The translations under genes and the position numbers were made by a program. From Primulina eburnea (lineage: Eukaryota > Streptophyta > Magnoliopsida > Lamiales > Gesneriaceae), in the NCBI RefSeq assembly GCF_022965805.1, contig NC_133108.1, positions 43,284,051-43,348,050 of the forward strand: a stretch of DNA of 64,000 nucleotides, in the 5' to 3' direction. Of the stretch, positions 13,505 to 25,303 are shown one piece after another. Each line of letters opens with the position of its first letter. The stretch's first letter is position 1. Under the pieces are notes generated by a model. It saw nothing but the letters and a program-made list of their open reading frames with translations, was not told the origin of the DNA and searched no databases.

Positions 13505-13633
13505 TTGTGAGACGGTCTCATGGATTGACCAAATCCATATTTATGAATAAAAATAATATTTTTAACATTAATAGTAATACTTTTAGCATGAATCGGGTCA
13601 GATCGGATATCCATCTCTTATAAGAGTTTTTCT
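13505..13633. repeat. Strongly diverged GAGACGGTCTC MITE remnant
   Basis: Keeps TTGTGAGACGGTCTCATGGA at the left and an AATACTTTTAGCAT block inside, then loses similarity. No target duplication. Confidence 0.5.
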
Positions 13634-14008
13634 GTTCAACTAATATGAACTTCCAAATAGGTCCTAACGCATATAACGAATGCAACACATGGAAAAACTG
13701 TAGTTCTTTAAATTTTTTTCCATCTATAATCTACAAAAAAATCCCATAACCATCTAGTAAATTGGCATAGACTAAGAAAAATTCCGTAGGTCGGATTTTC
13801 GCCAAAGTACAGACATGACACCAAACATTACTAAAATAGCTCAGCAACATTGGGTACCACATAGCACTCATACCATCACAACCAGTTTGATTATCATTTT
13901 TAACTTTAATTTCCAATCCTCAAGAAAAGTTAATCATACGTCAGTTTGTACCATACAACATAAATTGTTATCTTTATGTAATCTGGATAATAAAACAGAG
14001 AGCAACAA

Positions 14009-15803
14009 CTATAGAACGATAAGTTTTCTATGCAAATGCTCACCAGATGAACTCACGTCTCCATCGTGATCATGAAAAAAACAAGGGTGAAGAATCCAAC
14101 CAAACATAGAACCGAACCCTCCAGAAGCACGTCATACCGTTCCGCCCAGTGAGCCTGAGGCAACTTGCACCATAGAATGAGAGGGCTACTAGCGAGGTCA
14201 TTACTGTGATCGTGTTGCCAAGGAAACGAGTAGATATGTGTAACTTAATATTATAATGCTTGCAACAAAGATCAAAAGCTAAAAAGAAGAATTCAGGTTC
14301 AAAACATTTATAATCATCTTCTGATGTGGATAAAATCGTTATCATATGCAAGCTGTGTCACATAGCCGCAGAGCGAATCCAAAAATTTAAGGGAGAAGGA
14401 CGAGAAGGGGCAAGGGCGGAGACTCAATGATAGTGCAAAACTTGAAATTTATTTAAAAAAAACACGTAAAAAAAAGTAATTTTGTTATTGTGTGTGTGGG
14501 AGTGGTGTGCGCTTGTGTCAGTGTTAAATTCAGTTATCACAATGAAACACAGGTTTGCAATCAACAAGGTTAAAATGATACCTGAAGAATAGAACTATGA
14601 TAGCAAACACCATCAGGGAAGGTGAGTTTCCAACGGCAAGAAACATCAGAAGGGTACGTGGTTGCACAAGGAGACGATGTTGGAATAAGATCAAGACCAG
14701 CTACGGCCATTTTTTTCCATGGGTTTGTTGTGAGAATGACTTCCAAATAGAAACAATATGACATAACTAGAACCCAGAAAAATGAGCAAAAAGGATGCGA
14801 GCTTGTGCACTGTTTCTTCTCCAGCCATAGTGTTTGTTATGGTGATTGCCGTCACGCCAAGTAGTGATGTGGATAAGACATGCAATGCCGCTCCAAAAGC
14901 AGCTGCATTAGCAATACGATCACTAAACTCTATGCACACGAGTAACATTTTGAGCATATTGTTAATATACACTACCATCATACATATGACAATTTGTGGC
15001 CTTTATTTCAAGAAAAGAATTTAAAGCCTTGAGAAATACATGATGCCAATGCCAGGAAATTACTGAATCAATCATGTCTCATCACTTTGCCAGATACCAT
15101 TTATTCATTTATATATGACAATTTGTTGCGTCAACTATTTAGCAAAATGATTTACATTGATCTTCACAAAAAATAACTAATAGCACAAGTTTGATAATCA
15201 GGGGTACTATCATTCAAACTACAATAGCTTTGACGTAATGGTAGCATGAACAGTATTATTCTCTCGGAAGTCCTAAAACTAGACGGTCCAGTGGCTAGAC
15301 TTGGGGGCTGGATTCACATCCAAAATGAAAGCACATATTACTTATTCAGTAACCCCAGCCCAAATCAACTTGTCTCGTCCAAACACAACCTCAAAGTATT
15401 TGCATTTGCTCTAAAATTTATCAAGGTGTAGTCGCTCTCGGCCAATTCCTACTACACTGATTACAGTCTATTTACGTTTATCCTTTAGTACAGAAAAAAT
15501 AATAACAAAAACAATTACATCTAAATCAGGCAAGAACAACAAACCCTAGAACAACAAGAAATCACAAAACCCTCTATACAGATCAAAAAACGGATACAGA
15601 ACAAACATCACTTACTAACAAATAGAGTACGAGAAAAAAGTCAATTTCTGAACGCCGCAAACAATGGAGAACGGCAGCCAGTGTGTCGGTATAAAAGAAT
15701 GCAGCAACGAAACTGTAGCTATGCCTCCGTTCTTTGACAAATCCTCTGGAGTGACGCTGAATTTCCCGTACTCCACAGCTCCTCTGATCGCAGCAGAAGA
15801 CAT
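14009..15803 (-). pseudogene. Decayed multi-pass membrane protein gene
   Basis: Three exon-like blocks on the minus strand: about 15803-15607, 14902-14582 and 14214-14009. They give a conserved-looking membrane protein: MSSAAIRGAVEYGKFSVTPE, HSFIPTHWLPFSIV, HVLSTSLLGVTAITITNT, a HSHNKPMEK loop, MAVAGL...SPCATT, LAVGNSPSLMVFAIIVLF, TVMTSLVALSFYGAS, HWAERYDVLLEGSVLCLVG, and a tail HLHRKLIVL then stop. I recall a plant family of this shape with unknown function; the His-rich loop could suggest metal handling, which is only a guess. The frame is broken at least five times: one extra T at about 15631, one extra A at about 14715, shifts near 14660 and 14175, and one extra T near 14078. The intron 2 acceptor reads GGCAA where GGCAG is expected (14215-14219). 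The gene cannot give the full protein as written. Confidence 0.75.
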
Positions 15804-15915
15804 TAACTAACCAAAATTCGAGCTTCAAAACAACAGGCTTTGCATCAGTGATTCCACGGATTTTAGCAGAGATTAGATCCAGGATCAAATATTTGAGCCA
15901 AATCCAAATTTTCAC

Positions 15916-17287
15916 ATTTTAGAAAGCATAGGCTTCAGCCGACAGTACGGACTTTTCACGTCTTCGCAAGATTTTCAGTTCAGTTTACATTTTTCCCATT
16001 TTTCAAATTTTGGTTATTTCATTTATTATTTTTCGAAAATTGGAATTTAGTTCTTAAATTGTCCAACTCATTGTTACAGTCCTCTAATTTACCAGATTTT
16101 GGTCTGATTATATAATTTTTTTTTTACTTTAATCATTTTCCGTAAAGAACGGACGGACATAATATTAAATATATCGATATTTTTTCAATATCACAACAAT
16201 ATTTTGAAATTTGATTTGACAAGTAAAAAAAATTATTATTTGATATTAAAAAATGATTTTCTTATTTTTAAATGTTTTTATTAATAATATTTATATAAAT
16301 ATATATTTTAGAATGGAAAATAAAATTATTGAAACATGAAAAATATTTTATTAAATAGCTTTTAAAAAAATAAAGATATAAAGTTTATCAAGAGGAAATT
16401 CAAATAAATTTACCAAATTTTGATAGACTAGACTTTTAGTATAAGTTTTCAATATATATTATATTATATATTATATAAATATGTGAATTAATAGTGTTTT
16501 ATAAAATTTGAAAAAGGTTATATAAATTTATTAGTGCAAATAATTTTAATACTTTTTTATAAATCGATTCACGGACGCCTGTCGATTTTATAAATATTTC
16601 ATTTAATTAGATGAAATCTCGTCAAAAGATTAGAATGTTGGAAAAAAAACATAAATAATAGAATCTATCATATTAAATAGCGAGAACGAACATGAAGCAA
16701 TAACTCTGAATTTTTATAATGTGTTTTGATATTTCAGATCAACACACTCTTTTTCTTGGAAAAATCTTTAGTTTTCTATTCTTTACTCTCTTTTTTTGAA
16801 TGAGAGAGAATAAGAAACGTGATTCCGGAAAAATAACCCGAAATATTACTATAATCACTTTATTTTGAGTTAACTTATTAGACAAAACATAATTATTCAT
16901 ATATAAACTAATGTAAATAAAACTGGTCCAAAAAGTTGGTGATGAATTATTGTACGAGTAGTCAAACATCCCGTCGTATTCAACGACCGCACTGGATTAA
17001 AATTGTTTTGGATTTGTTTTCAAGCAACCCAACCTAAACAACCATGCCCGATTCAATTCATTCTGAACCGGTTTCATTCACCGGTTCAATGATTATATAT
17101 TTTTAATTTTTTATCGCCCCGTATTTCAGCAAAGATGTGTCAAATTGGTGTAGCTGGAAAACCATTATATGTATATCTACCACCTGTCGTTGAGGACATT
17201 AAAGGCGGAGATTGGTGAGAAAATAAAGGCCGTGTAATTAATGAATTTTGAAAATATCTTATTCATTTTATGGAATACATACAGTTT
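15916..17287. other. AT-rich intergenic spacer
   Basis: Very AT-rich sequence with homopolymer runs. No gene, RNA or bounded element is recognised. It probably includes the dead promoter of the membrane-protein pseudogene at its left edge. Confidence 0.5.
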
Positions 17288-17460
17288 GATAAAAATTTCA
17301 TGTGAGACGATTTTACGGGTCTTATTTTGTGATACATATATTTTTATTTGGGTCATCCATGAAAAAATATAATTTTTTATGCTAAAAATATTACTTTTTA
17401 TTACGAATATTTGTAGGATTGATTAATCTCACTATAAAGATTCGTGAACCATCTTACAAG
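17288..17460 (+). repeat. Diverged GAGACGGTCTC MITE copy
   Basis: Shows the family order (ATGTGAGACGATTTTACGGG, ATTTGGGTCATCCATGAAAA, TTACTTTTTATTACGAATAT, TTCGTGAACCATCTTAC) with many substitutions. It lies 31 bases from a much better preserved copy in opposite orientation. Confidence 0.65.
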
Positions 17461-17491
17461 ATATTTGAATAATTTGGACATGATATTTAAT

Positions 17492-17673
17492 GAGTGGATC
17501 TCATGTGAGACCGTCTCACGGATCTTAATATGTGAGATGGGTCAACCCTATCCATATTCACAATAAAAAGTAATATTCTTAGCATAAAAAATAGTACTTT
17601 TTCATGGATAACCCAAATAAGAGATCCGTCTCACAAATACGACCCATAAGACCGTCTCACACAAATTTTTGTC
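17492..17673 (-). mobile_element. GAGACGGTCTC MITE with exact 9-bp target duplication
   Basis: A full-length 182-bp copy starting GAGTGGATCTCATGTGAGAC and ending CACAAATTTTTGTC. Flanked on both sides by ATATTTAAT (17483-17491 and 17674-17682), an exact 9-bp duplication. Confidence 0.92.
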
Positions 17674-17754
17674 ATATTTAATACCATCAGAACGGAAGAC
17701 AGCATATATTGCAGACATGTTGCATTTATTTGGCCATCGGAAAATTTTTTTAAA

Positions 17755-18031
17755 CTAGCTACTCTGCACACGCGGTGCGTGTGTGTACAATTTTTTTTTA
17801 TAATTATTTATGGACTAAAATGAAATTTGACAAATTATCGAGGTACTAAAGTGCTATTTGAATAATTGTAATAAAAAAAATAAAAATAAAAATGTTTTTT
17901 GAAATTAAAAAAAAAACAAAAATGTAATTTTGATATCAAATATGGGCAAAATAGGGAAACTAAAAAACAGACCAAAGACACCAAAAACAGTTATTCTAAT
18001 ATGCTTAAACTTAATAAATAATAGTAAAAGA
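17755..18031 (-). mobile_element. Short non-autonomous Helitron-like element
   Basis: On the minus strand the element begins TC and ends in CTAG, with a GC-rich hairpin (CACACGCGGTGCGTGTG at about 17767-17783 on the plus strand) just inside the 3' end. A second copy at 31424-31685 shares both ends and the inner block around ATTTGACAAATTATCGAG. It lies next to no gene and codes for nothing. Confidence 0.65.
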
Positions 18032-19049
18032 TATCTTTCCATCTGTAATAATAAATGCCTTGATAACTTTCGACAGTTTTTTTTTTCCTTGAAACTTGTG
18101 AACGACAATTGGATGGGGTGGTATCCTCACATGCGTTCTTCAGATTTTAATTTTCATATAATTAATCTTTAAAAGTTTATAAAATTAAATTTATTTTGTG
18201 GATAGAGTATTCAAAATTTTTATTTTAAATGAAAATATGAGTATCTACAAAGAGAAAAATGCTTGGAATAGTTTATTTTTTTAGAAAAATCTCCTGTGAT
18301 TCAGATAAAACTGTTGTTTTCTTGGTAATGATGATTTATTTTATTTTATTTTATTTTATTTTTGCTGATTTTACATCGAACAAACAATTAACATTTATTT
18401 ATATTAGCGATCGATTTATAGAAATCAAGCAAACAATCACTTAGAAAATGGTAAACTTTCGTACAAAAAAACACGTATAAATTTTTTATACCATGTCACG
18501 GAGAAATTAGAATTACTTTCCCACTTGTCCATGAGATATAAACTACATAATTTTATTATAATATAAGATAAAAGGGCAAATTATTCTTTTGCTCAAACTG
18601 CAAGTAACGTTGATAGGAGGTTTACATACAAAAATATTTATTTATTTTTTTAGAAAAGCACCGAATTCATTGCTAAAAATATGGTCAAAATATTTGCCTG
18701 TGTGGAAGAAGGAAATACGTCTCAGTTGTAAACCAACAGTTTGGCATTGGACCGCGCGACAAAATTATTGTCTAGACCAACGTTAGCTAAAAGTCGTTGC
18801 TCATGTTCGATCAAGGATCGCATACACAAGTATTTTGTGTTTTAGCATTTAAATTGACTATCTTTATCTTGACAGCGATCATAACACGAAGTATATATTG
18901 TTAGTATAATTATATTTGATAATGTCTAGGTAGATGGAGTAAATTGAGTTGACAATCTATCAAGTAGATATGTGTAATTTTCTTGTGAAGATTTTGACTT
19001 GATGGATGAGCTTGGATGGTCTTACTTGATGGGATGAGCTCGGGTCAAA
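18032..19049. other. AT-rich intergenic spacer
   Basis: No gene or bounded element is seen. A run of TTTTA repeats occurs near 18335-18360. Short open frames here have no recognisable family. Confidence 0.45.
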
Positions 19050-19650
19050 TTATCTGCAGACAATCAACAAGAAAATTTCAGTGGAGCGTCGGAAGTGTTT
19101 CCAATGTGGGCACTTCGATGCTCAAGTCAATACAAGTTCACTAAGTAGAAAGATAATTTATTGAATGCAGTAGAATGCAATATCTCATGTCTCAAATGAA
19201 AAATCAAACCTGAGTATTTATAAGGGAGAAGATGACATCGATTACGGAGCATTGACACTGTTCTTGACTAGACATCTACCCGCACAATTGTTCATGACTT
19301 GTCCTTTGTCAGTAGGCACGACAACTCATATTTTTTTGGTTTTGTCATAATCACTGATTGTCATGATAATTATGATTTTGATGTATGGGGTCATCTCTTT
19401 GCGATCAGCCCAAGTAGGACTGAACTCGATCTGGAAACATCTTTGTTGGTGATTAAGCGAGATGAACCCAGGTCGAGCGAGATGAACTTGGTCGGATGAT
19501 TTGAACCCTGGTCGGCGCGAGATGAACCCTTTCTAACTTTTACCCAGACTCTACTCAGTTTTCCAGAAGCAATTTGGAATCTGGACTGGAAAATTTTTCC
19601 TTTCTTGCCCGAGTACGAGAATGACCCGTTCATTCCGAGGGGTCTAGAGG
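19050..19650. repeat. LTR-like fragment, less AT-rich than its flanks
   Basis: Includes GGAGCGTCGGAAG and CGATGCTCAAGTCAATAC (about 19082-19130), followed by AACCTGAGTATTTATAAGGG near 19207-19226. The 50640-50760 repeat shows the same order (GACGCTCAAGTCA, then AACCTGATATTTATAAGAGG). GC content is clearly above the flanks, and GCGAGATGAAC recurs at least three times at about 19455-19530. This suggests part of a retrotransposon LTR. No ends or target duplication could be fixed. Confidence 0.4.
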
Positions 19651-20605
19651 CATCGGTATCGTTTCAAATATTTGAGTTTCACATTTACCATTAATTTTAA
19701 TTTTTGTAGGCTATCTTCATATGACTATTGCATAAGTTAAATTTTTAAATAATGGGAAGATGATTATACTACTATAAGCAATTAAACACAAGGGTGGTGG
19801 TGTTATTGCAAAAGATATTATTGTACATCTAAAATTATATTTTAAAAAATATTTTAATATTGTTTAGAAAATATATAAAAACTAACTTCAGATTCTAAAT
19901 ATTTTAAGGAAAAATAAAAGAAAAAATAAAAGAAGAGCAAATTATATTTGCGATCGTGTGAAAAAGCCAAAACGCATAAAACCCCCCTTTATATAAAATA
20001 AATATAAAACCGACCATTCCTTGAAATCCTATGTGAGTTCATTTATACACGCGTTTGACTGCAATTTTTGTATGTTATTTGGATTTTAATATTCATTTTT
20101 ATTTAAAAATAAAATATAGATCATGTATATTTATAATTTATCTTAAAAATATAAAGTATTGAAAAACTTTAAACATTTCCATTTCAATTATATAAGTTTT
20201 TTACCACACAAATTAAAAAAATTCATTGAAAATACAATTATACAAACAACATTTTTTTTTTCATTTTATCTTTATTTAACAAGTGCTTATGTTTATTAAA
20301 AAAACAAATATTTAAGTAAATGATTTGTTATCTTTCTAATATCAAAACTCTGAACTAAATAAATATATATTAGAAAAAAAATAAAAAAATAGGACTAAAT
20401 TAGATAGATACATATATATTTTGGAAAAATAAAAAAGAGATGATTCATATATAAACATATAAAAATCCCCTTTTTCCGTAATAGCTGATGCAAACTGCCT
20501 AAAAACTTGAGGTTCAGTCCCTTATTAAGACAAACTGGTCCTCGTACAAAAAAACTACCAAGCACACTTCCACAGAAGGACGCACCCCCCCACCAAATCA
20601 CAGCA
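19651..20605. other. AT-rich spacer and promoter of the lipid-transfer protein gene
   Basis: AT-rich with long A and T runs; no element recognised. The last 150 bases should hold the core promoter and 5' UTR of the gene starting at 20606. Confidence 0.4.
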
Positions 20606-23211
20606 ATGGCGAAGCCCAAAACCACCGCCCCCACCACCGGCACAGCCTGTGTACTCCTCTTCGCCGCCGTGTTCTCAGTGGCAGCCTCCATGTCACCTGC
20701 GTCCTCCCCGATTCCATCAATATCAGTGCCGCCATCGTCTGCGAATGCTCCGGAACCAGACTCGACGGCGCCTCCTCCAGGCCCAGATTGCTTCGTGTAC
20801 CTTCTAAAACTGTCCGATTGCCTGACTTTCGTGGAGAAAGGTAGCAATTTGACGAAACCGGACAAAGGCTGCTGCAAGGAGCTGTCGGATTTAGTGGCCA
20901 CGCAGCCGATTTGCCTGTGCCAACTGCTCGGAAACCCTGATAAAGTTGGAATCCCGGTGGATATCAAGAAGGCTCTCACGCTTCCTTCTGTCTGCAAAGT
21001 CTCGACTCCTCCGGTTAGCTTGTGTTCGGGTAAGTATCTTATTCGTATTTATTCTCATTTTCGTAATATCTCCGGCGATCAACAGGACTTGACCAAGTGT
21101 GGTTTTTAACCAAAAAATTAAATAATTTTGTCCAATGGTTTTCTGATATGATTTGTATCAATTTTTGCGAGAATAAATTATATGCATTATGTTTTAATCT
21201 TAAGAAACAGAGTATATCACGGTCTCACAAATTTTTATATGTGAGACAGTCAATCTTATCGATATTCACACCAAAAAAATAGTACGTATTTTTACATAAA
21301 AAATAATATTTTTTTATGAATGACCTGAATAAAAGATTCATTTCACAATTATTGCCTAATAAATATATCTATGTTATTTTATGTTTAGTATTAGTATTTG
21401 ATCTTCCATATTGAGATGTCTATACTAATTACTTTGTATATATTTTCTTGTTAAGATTCAATATTATAAAATTTTCATTTGTTGTCTTACTTATTTTTCA
21501 TAAATTTATATTTACATGAATATTATTATTAATGAACAGTATTAATTTATTTCATGATTTATACGTGTATTTTCCATCAGTTTTTGAGTGCATTAATTTC
21601 CGGAAACAGATCACGTGAATTCTTTATGATTGCCAACTGTCCGTATTTACTGTTACTATATGAGTAGCCAATAGTTGTAGGGTCTACACGCTTTATTAAA
21701 TCTCAGTTCGGTTTTAAGTTTTTGGTTTTTATTTTTTAATACTTAACCCGAAAACCAGTTACGTATTTTTTATTACAACATTGGGGTTGGGTAGGTTATT
21801 TATTTATTTTTACTTGTGTCGGATAATTTAGAAAATTCAATTAAAATATAGAGATATGAGATGAGAAAAAAAACACGAGGTTTACGCTTGTCATGACATT
21901 ACTTAAGTATGTATCTTATAATTCACATTTATTCTTATATTTGAAATTTATGATTTTTTTAAATGTAAATCTTGTTGAGAGGATGTATGTGGATCATTGG
22001 ATATAGCATTAAAATAATATTATAAAATTCACATCTCTTTAATTGTGTTTCTAATGCACTATTGAGTGAGTCTCATGTGAGACCGTCTCACGGGTCATAA
22101 TCCGTGAGACGGGTCAACCCTATCCATATTCACAACAAAAAGTAATACTCTTAGCATAAAAAGTAATACTTTTTCATGGGTGACCCAAATAAGAGATCCG
22201 TCTCACAAATACGACCCGTGAGACCGTCTCACACAAGTTTTTGCCTGCACTATTATTAATAAGAAAAAAAATAAGTTTTAAGAAAATCGTGTCAACTGAA
22301 GCCTCGGTTTGTCAACTGGGTGAGGGTACACCCGGTGGAGTATAGTCTTTGGATTGGTGGGTCTCACATACGTGGGGTTCACTCCGATCCAAAGGCTGTG
22401 CTGCACCTGCAGATCTAGGAACACCATAGCCTCACCCATGTGAACATGGTGTTCTTGATTTGTATTAATTTTTTTAATCCATATAATATGTGTTAGTAAT
22501 TCGATATCGGTTTAAAAAAATCTTCGAGAGTTGTATATGTGGATTTGGATAATCTTTTTTTTTTGAGCTAGCTTTTAGGATTGAGTTAGGTTCAAATCTC
22601 AATTTTAACATGGTATCTGAGCCTTCGTTCTTTGTGCACCGTTATGTGTTGGACCACCCGTTCTGCCCATAGTTGGGTGTAAATAAGTTCTACTGTTATG
22701 TTTTGGGTCATACGGCTCCAGATGTTCATTCCTTGTGTACCGTTATGTGTTGGATCACTCGTTCTGTTCATGGTTGAGTCATTTGTAAACTTCACGTTCC
22801 AGATGTAATTTCACGATGTTTTTTCTTGAACATGACTGGGGTGTGTAACTAGTTTTTAGTGTTGAGTTAAGTTCTAGTTCCAAATAAAACTACTTACCAA
22901 AAAATGTTTTGGTTGACGATTTTGTTTCGATGATGCAGCCATTGGAGTGCCCGTTGCAGAACTTGCACCGAGTGTATCCCCTTCCCCTTCAGCTGGTAAC
23001 GTATTTTATTTTCCAACACATGCTTTGTAAAAATATTCAATAAAATAAATTTAAAAGTGATTATTGTACTTTTCTTTGATCAGGTGGACCAGGTGCAGCA
23101 GGCCCGTCTACTGGAGGTGAGGCTGTCGGAAGTCCTGGCAATTTTGCCTCCAAATCTGAACAAAACATCCTCATCGGACTAGGAGCCCTTTTACTCGCAT
23201 ACTTCATTTGA
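20606..23211 (+). CDS. GPI-anchored non-specific lipid-transfer protein (LTPG/xylogen type)
   Basis: Three exons, 20606-21029, 22939-22995 and 23084-23211, GT-AG and in frame, give about 202 residues. An N-terminal signal peptide (about residues 10-30) is followed by a short Pro/Ser/Ala-rich linker. Then comes the eight-cysteine domain in the order DC, SDC, GCC, ICLC, SVC, SLC, which forms the four-disulphide lipid-binding fold. A second Pro/Ser/Gly-rich linker precedes a hydrophobic C-terminal tail (NILIGLGALLLAYFI), which is a GPI-anchor signal. Family members sit on the outer plasma membrane and help export cuticular lipids or act as xylogen-type signals; the exact role here is not shown. 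The start at MAKPKTT was chosen because the upstream in-frame Met would delay the signal peptide. Intron 1 (1.9 kb) holds three repeat insertions. The gene appears intact. Confidence 0.92.
21212..21350 (-). repeat. Diverged GAGACGGTCTC MITE in LTPG intron 1
   Basis: Keeps ATCACGGTCTCACAAA, ATGTGAGACAGTCAA, TATCGATATTCACA and ATGAATGACCTGAATAAAAG in family order. Ends are lost. Confidence 0.55.
22064..22245 (-). mobile_element. GAGACGGTCTC MITE with exact 9-bp target duplication, in LTPG intron 1
   Basis: A full-length 182-bp copy starting GAGTGAGTCTCATGTGAGAC and ending CACAAGTTTTTGCC. Flanked by TGCACTATT on both sides (22055-22063 and 22246-22254). This is the best copy for defining the family ends. 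Confidence 0.95.
22491..22890 (+). mobile_element. Degenerate TRIM retrotransposon in LTPG intron 1
   Basis: The 5' LTR is 22491-22610 (120 bp, starts TGTTA, ends TTAACA), followed directly by the primer-binding site TGGTATCTGAGCC, one mismatch from the standard initiator-tRNA-Met site. The internal region contains a duplicated block (CGTTATGTGTTGGA at about 22641 and 22741). The 3' LTR is truncated to a piece around AGTTTTTAGTGTTGAGTTAA. Same family as the intact copy at 30494-30861. Confidence 0.8.
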
Positions 23212-25303
23212 TTACACTTAGTATTATTTTAATCATCAGTGATTTATTTCTTTATTTTATCATTTATATGTAATGTACTTAGATACTCCGTGTCTCCTGC
23301 TGCTACGTCGATTGTTTGATACGCGAACTTGATTTCGAACCTGAGTTTCACATTGGATATGATTGTATTTTCCTATCTTTTAGTATTATTTGCACTGAAG
23401 TTTTGGCGACCAAGTTTTAATAAAATGGTATCCGGCGTTATCCAATTATCTCAGAGCCTTTGATACTTCGGCAGTTTGGCGGTACCAGAGCAGCAATGTT
23501 TTTTTTTGTTTATTTTTTTTATCGTTACAAGGGATTTGGTGGGTACCTTCCCGGGCAGCACGACTTCATCAATCAAGAGGTGCATCTTTCTGGGTCATCA
23601 TTCCCCGAAGATCACTTTGTTGATGCTATAACAAGTAGGCAAATCAATATAACTCAATGCGAGAGAACCACCATGGTTGTTTTGAGTAACTTGTTACAAA
23701 TTCTAGTATTTAGCTATTTTGGTTTGGGTAGATATCCCACCATAGGTTTCAATTTCAAAATATGGTCTCCTTATTTGATGGTTTTGAAATGAAATATATA
23801 TGGACAAGAATTGTGAGAATAGAATCTTAATTCAGTCCAGCGAAGTTTTCAAGTCATTTTTCATGGATTCCTCCGTGTCCCTTCTCCTCGAGGTTAGAAT
23901 CTATGAAAACATTTGATCATTTCATCTGCGAGTTTGGTCTTATTTTATTTTTATTGGAATTGTTTTTCCTTGTTTATTTTTGTGACTGTTTTAATGGAGA
24001 TTACTTATCTAATCTGCAGATACTCAAAACAAATTTTGTATGCGTTGTATATCACCAAGATTTACTAAAAAGGGTGCCTTCATTTGGGGTAGAGGGTGTT
24101 TTCTTGTTTTCTAGTTTGTTAGTGAAGATTCGACTTTTGATTTAATTATGGAAGATTTCATGAGCAGAAATGGTGAGATGGAGACTCGTTTCATCTGGGA
24201 TTTTTGTATAAGGATTACATATTTATCAATTCAAAGGTTCTTCAAGCAAAAAATGTTGGAATCTCACCTAATTCTTTATGTGGATGAAATGTGAATGTTC
24301 CAGCAGGGGCTCCATTGACCTCATACCAGAAATTATTGAAAATTTATATACAATGTTTTTCATTAGTTTCTCTCATTCTTTTTTCTTTTTGCCTCCCCTA
24401 ATTCATGGAGATCTATCTCTCAACACTTGACCAAAATCATGGTCCGCCCCATCTGAGAAGTCGAATCTTGAAAATATTATTCACTTGGCTATCTATTGGG
24501 CTGCATATGCAGTAGGAGAAAAACAAACTTCTGTTCTTGCTTAACATAATCTGAAGTGCTGCTTGGCGTTCGAGATATTGACAGGTGAGCGATTGATATG
24601 AGTTGCTACTTTGCCACATGAATTTAGTGTTCTTGAGCTTAAAAAGATGAACTTTTGTGGCCAAATAATTGTTTTATAGTCTTGTAGTGGTGCCCTTGCA
24701 AAGATTCATGTAAGGTTTCTTTCAGAGCACATGGCTCTTGTTAGTTCTAGGGGCCGATGGAATCCTACCGCCTTATGGTAATTACAGGTTTACGAACAAT
24801 GACTGTGAATTATTAAGCATTGGACAGTCGTTAGCATACGAATTATTTATCTGCTTTTGGCTTGTACATAGCATTTGTTAGTTCAAAGTTAGTACGGTTA
24901 TGGCAATAAATTCATCTCTCTCAGGCTAAATAGAATTTGAACGTGGCTACAGAATGCTTATGCTAATTTTAAGGTAATGCGAGAAAAGTTTGAAGGCCCA
25001 TTGAATGTGAGAACGAAAAATTAGTCTTAGAAGAATCTGACTCCTCCATTTTGCAGGAGTCAGATATTGTTTTTTTTTTGTTGGGATGTAACATTAATTC
25101 TTTTGTTTCATTCAGCTACATTCGTTCTGTTTTCTTGTTTTTTGCAGTTACACGTATGACGATGCCTTGTTGGGTTGCCTCTTATCTCGTAAATTACTCG
25201 TTCATGTATCCCAATATCGGGTGGTCTAGCCGCACCGCTGGTAAAATTTTGGTTGTTTACTGGATATTTTGTTGTTGGAGAGAATCCTTAAGGCCAAAAA
25301 CAA
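23212..25303. other. Spacer between LTPG and the molybdopterin synthase relic
   Basis: The first 200 to 250 bases are probably LTPG 3' UTR. The remainder has the base texture of plant introns or old gene sequence but no block I can assign. The open frame at 23460-23792 resembles no family I know. It may include decayed upstream parts of the 25304 pseudogene. Confidence 0.4.

Noticed and set aside
20395..20997. 200-residue minus-strand open frame opposite LTPG exon 1
   Set aside because: Shadow of the eight-cysteine exon; includes AT-rich promoter sequence and no domain.
23460..23792. 110-codon open frame between LTPG and the MoaE relic
   Set aside because: No recognisable family, a T-rich start and no clear codon conservation.
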